A stretch of DNA of 64,000 nucleotides from Raineyella fluvialis (GCF_009646095.1 NZ_CP045725.1:124001-188000); one strand, 5' to 3'. Shown: positions 52,947 to 61,790, counted from the first letter of the stretch. The notes: generated by a model not told the origin, from the sequence alone. Made by a program: numbers and translations.

Positions 52947-53510
52947 GTGACCACTCGGCTCGAGGCCGCGTTCGCGGCAGTGCCTCGCGCGGACTTCCTT
53001 CCGCCTTCGGTGCGCGATTTCGCCCACGTCGACGAGCCGCTGCCCATCGGCCACGGCGCCACCAACTCACAGCCGTGGACCGTGCACTACATGCTCCGCC
53101 ACCTCGACGTACGGCCCGGTGATCGGGTCCTGGACGTGGGGAGCGGGTCCGGGTGGACGACCGCGTTGCTCGGCCACCTCACCGGCGAGACCGGCTCGGT
53201 GATCGGGGTGGACCTCGAGCCGGATCTCGTCGCCATGGGCCGGGCCAACCTCGGGCAGAGGTTCGCCTGGGTGCGGTTCGAAGTCGCGGTTCGCGGCGTC
53301 CTCGGGTGGCCTGACGAGGCGCCGTACGATCGCATCCTCGTCTCCGCGGACGCCGGCCGGGTGCCACCCGAGTTGGAGGAGCAACTCGCGGTCGGTGGAC
53401 GGATGGTGCTGCCCGCCGCCCAGGCGATGGTGGTGGTCGAGCGCGGTGAGTCGGGGGAGATCACCCGCACACCCACCGACGGCCGGTTCTCCTTCGTTCC
53501 CTTGCGCTGA
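52947..53510 (+). CDS. pcm: Protein-L-isoaspartate O-methyltransferase family protein
   Basis: A 187-residue methyltransferase. VPRADFLPPSVRDFAHVDEP and GATNSQPWTVHYML (in place of the usual GQTISQP) form the acceptor region, and DRVLDVGSGSGWTTALLGHL is SAM motif I. It should repair isoaspartyl residues in damaged proteins, although the substitutions in the acceptor loop leave some doubt. GTG 52947 follows GGAAGG and gives the normal start before the methyltransferase core. Confidence 0.85.
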   Translation: MTTRLEAAFAAVPRADFLPPSVRDFAHVDEPLPIGHGATNSQPWTVHYMLRHLDVRPGDRVLDVGSGSGWTTALLGHLTGETGSVIGVDLEPDLVAMGRANLGQRFAWVRFEVAVRGVLGWPDEAPYDRILVSADAGRVPPELEEQLAVGGRMVLPAAQAMVVVERGESGEITRTPTDGRFSFVPLR

Positions 53511-53597
53511 CCATCGGTGTGACACAGGTGACACCGTCTGCCAGCGATCCGGGACCCGCGTACCTTCTGGATCAGGGGATCCATCGAGGAGGCTGTG

Positions 53598-54035
53598 ATG
53601 GTCAAGCGAGTACTCATCGGGGTGGCGATCGGTGTCGGCCTCGCGATCGTCTCCCAGATCCTCCTGCTCGGGATCTCGATGCTCGCCGGCGCCGTCGGTC
53701 TGCACGTCTACGAGTCGGCTCCCACCGCCGCCGCCAGTGACCCCGCCTGGGTGCAGAGCATGAATCTGCTGTTCCTCCTGACCGCGATCCCGATGCTCAT
53801 CGTGACCTACGTCGTGGGGCTGCTGATGAGGGTCGCCGGGCTGGGTGATGGCGCCGTTCTGGGCGTTACCTGGGCGGTCGTCGTGCTCCTGGTGTTCGTC
53901 GTCATCGGTCTCGGGAACGGGACGATCGCCATCCTGACGACGCTCGGTGCCTGGGTGTTCTTCGCCGCCGTCCTGGTCTGCCCGGTCCTCGCGGGGCTAC
54001 GGCCCCGGCCGGCCCGGGCCGCACGGGCGGTCTGA
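53598..54035 (+). CDS. Small four-helix membrane protein
   Basis: A 145-residue protein with four hydrophobic segments: VAIGVGLAIVSQILLLGISM, NLLFLLTAIPMLIVTYVVGL, VLGVTWAVVVLLVFVVIGLG and TLGAWVFFAAVLVCPVLAGL. The ATG at 53598 is five bases after GAGGAGG; a GTG three bases earlier is too close. No known family. It stands alone, followed by a tandem repeat. Confidence 0.75.
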   Translation: MVKRVLIGVAIGVGLAIVSQILLLGISMLAGAVGLHVYESAPTAAASDPAWVQSMNLLFLLTAIPMLIVTYVVGLLMRVAGLGDGAVLGVTWAVVVLLVFVVIGLGNGTIAILTTLGAWVFFAAVLVCPVLAGLRPRPARAARAV

Positions 54036-54109
54036 GCGGCCCAGTCACGCTGAGCAGCCCGGTCGGGCTGAGCAGCCCGGTCGGGCTGAGCAGCCCGGTC
54101 GGGCTGAGC
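54032..54109 (+). repeat. 18-bp tandem repeat, four units
   Basis: The unit CTGAGCAGCCCGGTCGGG is perfect at 54050-54067, 54068-54085 and 54086-54103. A degenerate unit precedes it (54032-54049) and a partial one follows. Both the unit and its complement contain short pairing segments (CCCGGTCGGG), so the array could fold. It lies between two convergent genes and may serve as a terminator or be a simple expansion. Confidence 0.85.
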
Positions 54110-54144
54110 GGCGAGCCCGCCTGAGTCAGGGCCGACGACCGCGG

Positions 54145-55050
54145 TCAGGAACGCACCAGATCCTGGGGCGCCGCAGCCCGGGGACGCAGACTGGTGAGCA
54201 CCACGCCGCCGATGACGAGCGCACCGCCGACCACTTCGGCCCAGTGCAACGCCTGTCCCATCAGGACGGCGATGAGCGCCGTGAAGACGGTGATGAGGTT
54301 GAGGTACACCCCGGCCCGCGCCGGTTCGATGACGCGGAGGGCGCGGTTCCACAGTAGGTAGGACAGCACCGACGGAAAGACCGCGATGAAGGCCAGCGAC
54401 CAGCCACCGGACGCCGTCACCGGCCCATGGAAACCGTTGACCGCGACGAAGGGCGCCATCACGAGCATGGTGACGAAGGCCTGCACAGCCGTCGACGTGA
54501 CCGGCGGCATGGTGGGGGCCTTGCGGCCGACGATCGTGTACGCGGTCCAGACACCGATCGCCCCGAGCATCAACAACTCACCCGGCCCGAGGCGCAGCCC
54601 CGCCAGGGCCAACAGGTTCCCCCGGGTCAGGACGAGCAGCACGCCGACCAGCGCCACCATGACTCCCGCGATCCCCCGCGAGGTGAGGGGTTGGCGCAGG
54701 AACATCGCGGCCGCCAGCAGGATCAGCGCCGGATTGAACGCGTTGATCAAGGAGGCGTTGAAGGCATCGGTGAACTGCAGCGCCGCGTAGAGGAACAGGT
54801 TGTAGCCGGCGAGCCCGGTGAGGCTGAGGGCGAGCAACCACGGCCAGTGCCCGAGCACCTCCCGCCAACGGGGTCGTTCGGTGAGCTGGGCGATGACGAC
54901 CAACGGCAGGAGGGCGATCGCCCAGCGGGCCAGGACGAGACTGGCAGGATCCATTTCGCGGACGGCTACCACCCCGAGGACGTAGTTGCCCGCCCAGAAG
55001 AGCGTCGCGGCCACCAACGACAGCCCGGCGACCAGACGGCGACGATCCAC
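54145..55050 (-). CDS. EamA-family (DMT superfamily) transporter
   Basis: A 301-residue protein with ten membrane segments in two EamA repeats: LSLVAATLFWAGNYVLGVVA at the start and ELLMLGAIGVWTAYTIVGRK at the second. These exporters handle small metabolites; the substrate cannot be told. It is convergent with the small membrane protein gene across the tandem repeat. It is not close in sequence to the other EamA transporter in this window. Confidence 0.88.
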   Translation of the reverse strand: MDRRRLVAGLSLVAATLFWAGNYVLGVVAVREMDPASLVLARWAIALLPLVVIAQLTERPRWREVLGHWPWLLALSLTGLAGYNLFLYAALQFTDAFNASLINAFNPALILLAAAMFLRQPLTSRGIAGVMVALVGVLLVLTRGNLLALAGLRLGPGELLMLGAIGVWTAYTIVGRKAPTMPPVTSTAVQAFVTMLVMAPFVAVNGFHGPVTASGGWSLAFIAVFPSVLSYLLWNRALRVIEPARAGVYLNLITVFTALIAVLMGQALHWAEVVGGALVIGGVVLTSLRPRAAAPQDLVRS

Positions 55051-55177
55051 GATGTCTTCCCCTCACGACGGGTCCCCGGTCGGGGGCCTCACGACCGGTC
55101 AAGTGTCGCACCGGTCGGGCGGGCGCCGTTCTGCCATCCACCGCCGCCCGGTCCCGCGTCCCGGCTGAGGCTGTCTT

Positions 55178-55702
55178 TCAGGCGCGACGCCGTACGTACG
55201 TCACGAAATCGAAGCCCTCGTGTCCCTCCCGCGCGCTCTTCAGCCACACGTTCGGGTCCACGGCAGGGAACGTTGTATCCCCCGCCGGCGCCCTGTGCAC
55301 CTCGGTGAGTTCCAGCCGGTCGATCCGCTCCCAGGCGAGCCGGTAGATCTCGCCGCCGCCGAACACCCAGACGATCTTCCCCGGAGCGGCATCGGCCGCA
55401 AGATCGAGAGCCGTGTCCAGATCGTGGGCGACGAGGACGCCGTCGGCCCGCCAGGTGGGGTCGCGGGTGAGGACGATCGTGGTCCGGCCGGGGAGTGGAC
55501 GGCCGAGGGTGTCGTACGTACGCCGCCCCATCAGCAGGACATGCCCCATCGTCAGGCGCTTCAGCCGCGGCAGGTCCCCCTCGATCCGCCACGGGATGTC
55601 ACCGTCGGCGCCGATCACGCCGTTGTCGGCGACCGCTGCGATCGCCACCAACTCCGGGGCCGCCGGGTGCGCGTCCCCCGACGCTCCGGTCGGCCCACTC
55701 AC
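55178..55702 (-). CDS. folA: Dihydrofolate reductase
   Basis: A 174-residue enzyme. [20 protein letters not shown] then [20 protein letters not shown] shows the substrate loop and the active-site acidic residue position. [20 protein letters not shown] and [20 protein letters not shown] are the NADPH-binding segments. It reduces dihydrofolate to tetrahydrofolate, regenerating the cofactor used by thymidylate synthase encoded just upstream. The GTG at 55702 overlaps the thyA stop; the first 15 residues are not conserved. Confidence 0.95.
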   Translation of the reverse strand: MSGPTGASGDAHPAAPELVAIAAVADNGVIGADGDIPWRIEGDLPRLKRLTMGHVLLMGRRTYDTLGRPLPGRTTIVLTRDPTWRADGVLVAHDLDTALDLAADAAPGKIVWVFGGGEIYRLAWERIDRLELTEVHRAPAGDTTFPAVDPNVWLKSAREGHEGFDFVTYVRRRA

Positions 55703-56517
55703 ACCGCCACCGGAGCCTTGATCGCCGGGTACGGGTCGTAGCCGATCACCTCGATGTCGTCGAGGGTGAACCCGTCGATGTCGCGGACCTCCGGGTTGAG
55801 CTTCAGCCGTGGCAGCGGTCGGGGCGTACGGCTCAGCTGCTCGTGCACCTGGTCGAGGTGGTTGAGGTAGATGTGCGCGTCGCCGAACGTGTGGACGAAA
55901 TCGCCCACCTCGAGGTCGCAGACCTGGGCCACCATGTGGGTGAGCAGAGCGTACGAGGCGATGTTGAACGGCACCCCGAGGAACATGTCCGCGGAGCGCT
56001 GATAGAGCTGCAGCGACAGCCGGCCCCGCTCCTCCCCCTCGGCCGGGGGCGCGACGTAGAACTGGAAGAAGGCATGACAGGGCGGCAGTGCCATCTGGGG
56101 GATGTCCGCCACGTTCCAGGCGGAGACGATGTGGCGACGGGAGTCGGGATTCGTCCTGATCGCCTCGATCACCTGAGCGAGCTGGTCGATCGAGCCGCCG
56201 TGCTCGGGATCGGGCCAGGAACGCCACTGGTGCCCGTAGATCGGCCCGAGCTCGCCGTCCTCCCTGGCCCACTCGTCCCAGATGGAGATCCGGTGCTCGT
56301 GCAGCCAGTCGACATTCGTCGAGCCCTTGATGAACCACAACAGCTCACCGAACACCGACCGGGTGTGCACCTTCTTGGTGGTCAGCAGCGGGAAGCCTTC
56401 GCGCAGGTCGAAACGCAACTGGGCACCGAAGACGCTGAACGTCCCGGTCCCGGTGCGGTCGTCCTTGCGTACGCCGGTGTCGAGGATGTGCTGGAGCAGG
56501 TCGAGGTACTGCTGCAT
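55699..56517 (-). CDS. thyA: Thymidylate synthase
   Basis: A 272-residue enzyme. The catalytic cysteine is in [13 protein letters not shown] near residue 147; [20 protein letters not shown] and [20 protein letters not shown] then [17 protein letters not shown] carry folate and nucleotide contacts, and the end KAPVAV is standard. It methylates dUMP to dTMP using methylene-tetrahydrofolate. It is followed by folA in a coupled pair, a common order. Confidence 0.97.
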   Translation of the reverse strand: MQQYLDLLQHILDTGVRKDDRTGTGTFSVFGAQLRFDLREGFPLLTTKKVHTRSVFGELLWFIKGSTNVDWLHEHRISIWDEWAREDGELGPIYGHQWRSWPDPEHGGSIDQLAQVIEAIRTNPDSRRHIVSAWNVADIPQMALPPCHAFFQFYVAPPAEGEERGRLSLQLYQRSADMFLGVPFNIASYALLTHMVAQVCDLEVGDFVHTFGDAHIYLNHLDQVHEQLSRTPRPLPRLKLNPEVRDIDGFTLDDIEVIGYDPYPAIKAPVAV

Positions 56518-56526
56518 GGGGTCCCC

Positions 56527-57180
56527 TCAGTCCGTCCGCTCGGGATGCTCGCGCAGCCCCTTGATGAACGACGCCATCGCGCGGACCGCCTTGCCACGGT
56601 GACTGATCGCGTCCTTCTCGTCCGGCGTCAGCTCGGCGGTCGTCCGGGTCTCGTCGAGTGGCTGGAAGATCGGGTCGTAGCCGAAACCGTTCTCCCCGCG
56701 CGGTGCCCGGGTGATCCGGCCCTCGACCTCACCGCGCTGCAGGAAATCCTGCCCCGGCGTACGCCCCGACGGGTCGGCCGCCAGGTCCGGTAGGACCAGC
56801 GCCATCGAGCAGACGAAGCGGGCCGTCCGTCGTTCCTCGGGCACGTCCTCGATCTGGTCCAGCACCAGGTGCAGGTTGGCGTCGTCGTCGCAGGCCGGTC
56901 CGGCCCACCGGGAGGACCGTACGCCGGGCATCTTGTTGAGGACGTCGATCTCCAGCCCGGAGTCGTCCGCCAGCGCGGGCAGACCGGTGTGTTCCACCGC
57001 GACGCGGGCCTTGATCAGCGCATTGTCATCGAAAGTCGCGCCGTCCTCGGCCGGCTCCGGATAGCGCTCGAAGTCGCCGAGGCCGAGCACCTCGATCTCC
57101 AGCCCGGTGTCCGCCAGCACCCGGCGCAGCTCGACGAGCTTCTTGGCGTTGTTCGTGGCGAGCACGACCTTCTCGAGCAT
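56527..57180 (-). CDS. rdgB: Non-canonical purine NTP pyrophosphatase (RdgB/HAM1)
   Basis: A 217-residue protein. MLEKVVLATNNAKKLVELRR is the TxNxxK start, LPALADDSGLEIDVLNKMPG and RSSRWAG are the acidic and basic substrate-binding segments, and GENGFGYDPIFQP is the signature near the C-terminus. It hydrolyses ITP, dITP and XTP to keep them out of DNA. ATG 57180 is preferred; a GTG at 57192 overlapping the rph stop is possible. It is downstream of rph, the usual pairing. Confidence 0.95.
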   Translation of the reverse strand: MLEKVVLATNNAKKLVELRRVLADTGLEIEVLGLGDFERYPEPAEDGATFDDNALIKARVAVEHTGLPALADDSGLEIDVLNKMPGVRSSRWAGPACDDDANLHLVLDQIEDVPEERRTARFVCSMALVLPDLAADPSGRTPGQDFLQRGEVEGRITRAPRGENGFGYDPIFQPLDETRTTAELTPDEKDAISHRGKAVRAMASFIKGLREHPERTD

Positions 57181-57188
57181 GCCGCTGG

Positions 57189-57938
57189 TCACTTCCCGAC
57201 GGGAACGGCCAGGCCGAGCGCCGCACGCTGCAGGTCGCGCAGTTCGGCGTTGCCCTTGGCGGCCAGGTCCAGCAGGTCGTTGAGCAGCCCACGATCGAAG
57301 GGCTCCCCCTCGGCCGTGCCCTGGACCTCGATGAACCGGCCGTCGCCGGACATCACGACGTTCATGTCGGTGTCAGCGGTGGAGTCCTCGTCGTACTTCA
57401 GGTCGAGCATCGGCGCGCCGTTGACGACCCCGACCGAGATCGCCGAGACCGAGTCCTTGAGCGGCTCGCCGGCCAGCAGGTTGCGCTCCCGCAGCCACGA
57501 GACGGCGTCGTGCAGCGCGACGTAGGCGGCGGTGATCGAGGCGGTGCGGGTGCCACCGTCGGCCTGCAGCACGTCGCAGTCGATCATGATGGTGTTCTCG
57601 CCCAGCGCCTTGTAGTCGATGACGGCGCGCAGGCTGCGGCCGACCAGACGCGAGATCTCGTGCGTACGTCCGCCGACGCGCCCCTTGATCGCTTCCCGCT
57701 GGGTCCGCTCGTTGGTGGCGCGGGGCAGCATGGCGTACTCCGCGGTCACCCAGCCCAGACCCGAGCCCTTGCGCCAGCGCGGGACACTGGGTTCCACGCT
57801 CGCCGCGACGAGCACCCGGGTGCGCCCCGCCTCGATGAGGACCGAGCCCTCCGCGTGGTCGAGCCAGTTGCGGGTGATCCGGATGTCACGGAGCTGGTCG
57901 AGGGCGCGGCCGTCCGTGCGCGTGGGGGTTGAGGTCAT
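57189..57938 (-). CDS. rph: Ribonuclease PH
   Basis: A 249-residue exoribonuclease. [20 protein letters not shown] then GSVLIEAG starts the RNase PH fold; [20 protein letters not shown] and [19 protein letters not shown] hold phosphate-binding residues; [20 protein letters not shown] carries the catalytic acidic pair. It trims tRNA 3' ends by phosphorolysis. The IS110 element lies 80 bp before its start, which may have separated rph from an upstream promoter or operon. Confidence 0.97.
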   Translation of the reverse strand: MTSTPTRTDGRALDQLRDIRITRNWLDHAEGSVLIEAGRTRVLVAASVEPSVPRWRKGSGLGWVTAEYAMLPRATNERTQREAIKGRVGGRTHEISRLVGRSLRAVIDYKALGENTIMIDCDVLQADGGTRTASITAAYVALHDAVSWLRERNLLAGEPLKDSVSAISVGVVNGAPMLDLKYDEDSTADTDMNVVMSGDGRFIEVQGTAEGEPFDRGLLNDLLDLAAKGNAELRDLQRAALGLAVPVGK

Positions 57939-57981
57939 GGGCCTCAGGTTACCCGGGCCCCCGTGCCGCCCCGAATGCTGC

Positions 57982-58011
57982 TCGGGTCGGGGAGGTTCGG
58001 GTCGGGGAGGT
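57982..58011 (+). repeat. 15-bp tandem duplication upstream of rph
   Basis: TCGGGTCGGGGAGGT occurs twice without interruption, 57982-57996 and 57997-58011. The second copy runs into the left target of the IS110 element. Confidence 0.85.
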
Positions 58012-58034
58012 AGGGATGGAGAATCACGTGATAG

Positions 58035-58110
58035 GGCAGCCCTATAGATGACCAGCGCCCTACCTGACAGGCCACCGGGTTGCCTCCTCGGGACGAGCCA
58101 TAGGGCTGCC
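58035..58110 (+). repeat. 11-bp inverted repeat inside the IS110 left end
   Basis: GGCAGCCCTAT (58035-58045) and ATAGGGCTGCC (58100-58110) are perfect complements with a 54-base loop. It may form the 5' stem-loop that precedes the guide loops, or act at DNA level. Confidence 0.65.
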
Positions 58111-58170
58111 TCAGTGTCATTTTGGGTGGTGCCGCTGTTGACGCGGTGGTTGGATCCGGATCACTGGTCG

Positions 58171-58296
58171 GCTGACTCGTAGGGGTGCTGCCTGCATGGC
58201 GTTCATAGGTTTTGTCGCCGGTCAGTGTGAAGGACCGGCCGGCGTGACTTGATAGGAGCGTGGCACCGCCCCCACTGAGATGTGTCCGCCGACCGG
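58171..58296 (+). ncRNA. Probable bridge RNA of the IS110 element (target- and donor-binding loops)
   Basis: A closing stem GCTGAC/GTCAGT (58171-58176 with 58221-58226) encloses a loop in which GTAGGGGTG (58179-58187) matches the left flank GTAGGGATG (58010-58018) apart from one wobble position. A small cap hairpin GCC-TGCAT-GGC (58190-58200) follows, then ATAGGTTT (58205-58212), complementary to the right flank AAACCTAT (59404-59411). A second stem, CCGGCCGGCG (58235-58244) with CGCCGACCGG (58287-58296), encloses GATAGGAG (58251-58258), close to the element's right end CATAGGAG. This is the order known for IS621-type bridge RNAs. True RNA ends are not visible. Confidence 0.7.
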
Positions 58297-58339
58297 CCCG
58301 ACCGTCCCTCACTGATCAGGGTGAAAGGAGGCAACCACC

Positions 58340-59395
58340 ATGGTTGTCGTCGGAGCCGATGTTCACAAGCGCAGCCACACGTTCGTCGCGGTCGACCAGA
58401 CCGGCCGCAAACTGGGTCAGCTGACCGTCGAGGCCATCACGGCAGGGCATCTGAAGGCCCTGAGCTGGGCCCGCCGGGAGTTCGGTGACGAGCTGGAATG
58501 GGCCATCGAGGACTGTCGCCACCTGTCGTCGCGACTCGAGCGTGACCTGTTGGGCGCCGGGCAGACGGTGGTCCGGGTCCCGCCCAAGATGACGGGCCAG
58601 GCCCGCGCGATCGCCCGCACCCGTGGCAAGTCCGACCCGATCGACGCGCTGGCCGTCGCCCGGGCCGCGCTGGCCGAGCCGAACCTGCCCAGGGCTTGCC
58701 ACGATGACCAGGCCCGGGAGCTGAAGCTGCTGGTCGACCGGCGCGACACGCTGATCACCCAGCGCACCGCCACGATCAACAGCCTGCGCTGGCGGGTCCA
58801 TGAACTCGACCCCGAGTACCCGATCAAGCCGTCCGGCCTGGACCGGGCCAAGCACCAGCAGGCGCTCGCCGCTTGGCTGGCCGCGCAGACGGGCATCGTG
58901 GCCGAACTGGCCACCGACGAGCTGGAGGACGTGATCGCCCTGACCGGGCGGATCAACGTGCTGGAGAAGAGGATTGCTGCCCTGGTCGCCCAACGGGCCC
59001 CTGAACTGGTGGCGCTGCCCGGTTGCGGGGCGCTGACCGCGGCCAAGCTGGTCGGCGAGATCGGGGCCCTTGACCGGTTCGACAACGAGGCCCAGCTGGC
59101 CCGCCATGCCGGGATCGCGCCGATCCCGGTCTGGTCGGGCCGGACCGAGGGCCGGGTCCGGATGACGCGCTCGGGCAACCGGCAGATCAACTGCGCCATC
59201 CACCGCATCGCGGTCACCCAGACCCGGCTCAAGGACAGTCTGGGTCGGGCCTACTACGACAAGAAGAAGTCCGAAGGCATGTCCAACCGCGAAGCCCTGC
59301 GCTGCCTCAAACGCCACCTCATCCGCCTGGTCTTCACCACCCTCAAGAACGCCCGACGATCAGCACCCCAGCCCTGTCTGCCGGCCGCCGCTTGA
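58340..59395 (+). CDS. IS110-family transposase/recombinase (DEDD)
   Basis: A 351-residue recombinase. VVVGADVHKRSHTFVAVDQT starts the RuvC-like domain with Asp7; EWAIEDCRH gives Glu57, and RGKSDPIDALAVARAA gives Asp99 and Asp102, the DEDD set. The C-terminal Tnp domain has ELVALPGCGALTAAKLVGEI and QLARHAGIAPIPVWSGRTEG, with a conserved serine near 266 as the likely nucleophile. The frame is complete and starts behind AAAGGAGG, so the element may be active. By analogy with IS621, it recombines DNA with its bridge RNA as guide. Confidence 0.95.
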   Translation: MVVVGADVHKRSHTFVAVDQTGRKLGQLTVEAITAGHLKALSWARREFGDELEWAIEDCRHLSSRLERDLLGAGQTVVRVPPKMTGQARAIARTRGKSDPIDALAVARAALAEPNLPRACHDDQARELKLLVDRRDTLITQRTATINSLRWRVHELDPEYPIKPSGLDRAKHQQALAAWLAAQTGIVAELATDELEDVIALTGRINVLEKRIAALVAQRAPELVALPGCGALTAAKLVGEIGALDRFDNEAQLARHAGIAPIPVWSGRTEGRVRMTRSGNRQINCAIHRIAVTQTRLKDSLGRAYYDKKKSEGMSNREALRCLKRHLIRLVFTTLKNARRSAPQPCLPAAA

Positions 59396-59438
59396 CATAG
59401 GAGAAACCTATAAGCGAATTTTCGAACACCAACTCCCT

Positions 59439-59455
59439 GCTGCGGCGCCCGCAGC
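59439..59455 (-). terminator. Terminator-like hairpin after the MBL gene
   Basis: GCTGCGG (59439-59445) and CCGCAGC (59449-59455) form a perfect stem with a three-base loop, ending one base before the MBL gene's stop codon. It would stop the leftward transcript of murI and the MBL gene before the IS element. Confidence 0.55.
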
Positions 59456-60238
59456 TCAGAAGCCGATCACCGCTCCGGGGGTTGCCTGGACCAGGACCCC
59501 GTCGAAGGCGCGTCGTGCCTCGACCAAGCGCTGGGCCGGGTCTTCCCAGGCGGGGACGTGGGTGAGCACCAGGGTCTCGACTCCCGCGGCCGCAGCCGCC
59601 TCCCCCGCCTGTCGCCCGGACAGGTGCAGGTCGGCCGGCAGTCCCGCCATGTCGGGGAAGGACGCCTCGGCGAGAAGGACGCGGGCGCCACGGGCGAGAT
59701 CATTCAGGGCAGGGGTGGGGCCGGTGTCACCGGAGTAGACGAGGGCTCCGCTGGGGCCGTCGACCCGCACCGCGTACGTCTCGACGGGGTGCGCGACCCG
59801 CGCGAAGGTCAGGGTGAAGCAGCCGACCGACAGCCGCGTGTCCCCGGCGATCGCCCGGAAGTCGAAGGACCGCTCCAGCTGGGCGTCCCGGGGGTCGTCG
59901 ACCTCGGCGGCCCGCGCGATCCGGTCGTACGCCCCGGCCGGCGCGTACGTGGGAACAGGTCGCCACGGCGCGCTCGAGGAGTAGGCCGCGGCGACGTCCC
60001 AGGCGGTCAGGTCGAGGCAATGGTCGGCGTGCAGGTGGCTGAGCACGATCGCGTCGATCGCCCGCGGATCCACGTGGCGCTGCAGAGGCCCGAAGGCGCC
60101 CGACCCCAGGTCCAGCAGCAGCGTCGTCGTCGCCCCGTCCACGGTGGCCCGGACGAGATAGGCGGAGGCGGCAGCGTCGGGCCCCGGACCGGACCCGCTG
60201 CAACCGACGACCACCAGCTCGGCCACGGCGCCACTCAC
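59456..60238 (-). CDS. MBL-fold metal-dependent hydrolase (RNase Z-like)
   Basis: A 260-residue protein. [20 protein letters not shown] is the metal-binding HxHxDH motif; [14 protein letters not shown], and the final [20 protein letters not shown] give the other metal ligands. The fold matches small RNase Z/cyclic phosphodiesterase-like hydrolases found next to murI and rph in actinobacteria (Rv1339-like position). The substrate is not certain. The GTG at 60238 overlaps the murI stop (GTGA). Confidence 0.88.
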   Translation of the reverse strand: MSGAVAELVVVGCSGSGPGPDAAASAYLVRATVDGATTTLLLDLGSGAFGPLQRHVDPRAIDAIVLSHLHADHCLDLTAWDVAAAYSSSAPWRPVPTYAPAGAYDRIARAAEVDDPRDAQLERSFDFRAIAGDTRLSVGCFTLTFARVAHPVETYAVRVDGPSGALVYSGDTGPTPALNDLARGARVLLAEASFPDMAGLPADLHLSGRQAGEAAAAAGVETLVLTHVPAWEDPAQRLVEARRAFDGVLVQATPGAVIGF

Positions 60239-61041
60239 AGGAACTGCCCGACCGACTCGATCAGGCCCTGGCCCATCAGCCGTTCCCCGATGCTGCGGAA
60301 CTGCTCGGGCTGCCCGGTGGTGAGGAAGGCACGGGTCCCGAGGCCCGACTGGTCGTTGAGGAGGTCCTGGTCGGTCAGCGTCCGGTAGACGGCACGGGCG
60401 CAGGCGTCGGAGCTGGAGACCAGCGTGACGCCGTCGCCCATCACGTACGAGATGACGCCGGTGAGCAGCGGATAGTGGGTGCAGCCGAGGATGAGCGTGT
60501 CGACCCCGGCGTCCTGCAGTGGCCGCAGGTAGCCGCGGGCGATGCGCTGGATCTCCGGGCCGGTGGTGATCCCCCGTTCGACGTAGTCCACGAACTGCGG
60601 GCAGGCGCGGGTGCGCAGGTGCACATCGGGCACGGCGGCGAGGGCATCGGCGTACGCGCCGGAACGCGCGGTCGAGGTGGTGCAGATGACGCCGACCTCA
60701 CCGTCGCGGGAGACCCGGGCAGCGGTGCTCGCGGCCGGGGTGATCACCTCGACGACGGGGACGTCGTAGCGTTCCCGGGCGTCGTGGAGCACGGCGGAGG
60801 AGGCGGTGTTGCAGGCGATGACCAGCATCTTCACGCCGCGGTCGTAGAGGTGGTCCAGGCACTCCAGAGCGAACTCACGCACCGACGCCAGCGGTTGCGT
60901 GCCGTACGGGGCGCGGGCGGTGTCCCCCAGATAGACGATGTCCTCGTGCGGCAACTGGTCGACGACAGCGCGCATCACGGTCAGGCCGCCGAACCCGGAG
61001 TCGAAGATCCCGATCGGCGCTGTCCTGTCGCGTGTGGTCAC
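60235..61041 (-). CDS. murI: Glutamate racemase
   Basis: A 268-residue enzyme. [20 protein letters not shown] is the N-terminal signature; the two catalytic cysteines are in [16 protein letters not shown] and [15 protein letters not shown]. It makes D-glutamate for peptidoglycan. The GTG at 61041 gives the proper start ([16 protein letters not shown]); the longer frame upstream has no homology. It heads the murI / MBL pair, and the IS110 element now interrupts the way to rph. Confidence 0.96.
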   Translation of the reverse strand: MTTRDRTAPIGIFDSGFGGLTVMRAVVDQLPHEDIVYLGDTARAPYGTQPLASVREFALECLDHLYDRGVKMLVIACNTASSAVLHDARERYDVPVVEVITPAASTAARVSRDGEVGVICTTSTARSGAYADALAAVPDVHLRTRACPQFVDYVERGITTGPEIQRIARGYLRPLQDAGVDTLILGCTHYPLLTGVISYVMGDGVTLVSSSDACARAVYRTLTDQDLLNDQSGLGTRAFLTTGQPEQFRSIGERLMGQGLIESVGQFL

Positions 61042-61093
61042 CGAACGAAGATAGCGCGCTCCCTGCCGGACCTGCCTCCCGGTTCCGGGCTGC

Positions 61094-61786
61094 TCACAAG
61101 GCGCCGAGCAGCGTCTCCTGCACATACGCGAGCCAGTCGTAGACCTCGAGCATGAAGTCGCGCGCCTTGGGTATCACGGCGTCCGGATCCCCCAGCGGGT
61201 GCTCGTCACTGATACCGAGCCGCTCCGCCACGACGAGGCGCAGGGCGGTGAGGGTACGGAGCCACGGCTCGACCTGGTCGGAGGGGATGCGGACGGGCAG
61301 CCGACCCTGATCGCTCGCCTCCAGGCCGGCCATCACGATCAGGGCTTCCTCGATCTTGCGCTGGCGCTGGTCGGACTCGGTGTAGCGACGGAACTCCGCC
61401 GAGGCCTTGTCGTCGTCCCGATAGGCGTCGGGGAAGAGCCGCAACAGCACGGGGTCGGTGGGCCGCTGCGCCTCGGGCCGGTGGGCGTCGAGCTCCTGCT
61501 CCCAGAGCGCGAAGGGATCATCCGCCTGCGCCTCCTCCGTCTGATCGTTCCCAGAGCCTGAGACGGGCGCCGCCGGCCGCCGCAGGTCCACCGGATCACC
61601 GAACAGCTCGTCCAGGTCGTGGTCTGGGTCTGCGTCGTCCTCTTCCGGCTCCTCGAGGTCGGGATCGGTGAAAGCCTCGGGGCTGAGCAGGTCGATGAGC
61701 TGGCCGCACAGCGACGTGAGCAGCCCGACCTCGAACTCTTCCATCACCGACTGGTAGGCCTTGCCACGCTTGCGGAACCGCTTCAC
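61094..61786 (-). CDS. DUF2017-domain protein
   Basis: A 230-residue protein of the actinobacterial DUF2017 family: [20 protein letters not shown] near the start, and [20 protein letters not shown] then [20 protein letters not shown] in the middle. An acidic insertion ([20 protein letters not shown]) makes it longer than usual. The C-terminus [18 protein letters not shown] is typical. GTG 61786 follows GGAGTGATCGG and lies four bases from the clpS stop. Function unknown; the link with clpS is conserved in actinobacteria. Confidence 0.88.
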   Translation of the reverse strand: MKRFRKRGKAYQSVMEEFEVGLLTSLCGQLIDLLSPEAFTDPDLEEPEEDDADPDHDLDELFGDPVDLRRPAAPVSGSGNDQTEEAQADDPFALWEQELDAHRPEAQRPTDPVLLRLFPDAYRDDDKASAEFRRYTESDQRQRKIEEALIVMAGLEASDQGRLPVRIPSDQVEPWLRTLTALRLVVAERLGISDEHPLGDPDAVIPKARDFMLEVYDWLAYVQETLLGAL

Positions 61787-61790
61787 CCGA

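Larger units (their letters stand above)
58018..59405 (+). mobile_element. IS110-family insertion sequence (IS110 group), about 1.38 kb
   Basis: The element contains one DEDD transposase gene with a 320-bp 5' non-coding region and almost no 3' region, the layout of the IS110 group. Both ends share GGAGAA (58018-58023 and 59400-59405), so the core dinucleotide lies in that stretch and the exact ends are uncertain by a few bases. There are no terminal inverted repeats, as expected. Joining the outer flanks would give GTAGGGAT-GGAGAA-ACCTAT. It lies between rph and an MBL-fold gene that are both leftward. Confidence 0.85.

Noticed and set aside
54032-54109. CRISPR array
   Set aside because: The 18-bp units are adjacent with no spacers and there are no cas genes in the window.
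58018-58023. GGAGAA at both IS110 ends as a target-site duplication
   Set aside because: IS110-family recombinases do not make staggered-cut duplications; the shared bases are better read as the core plus chance identity.
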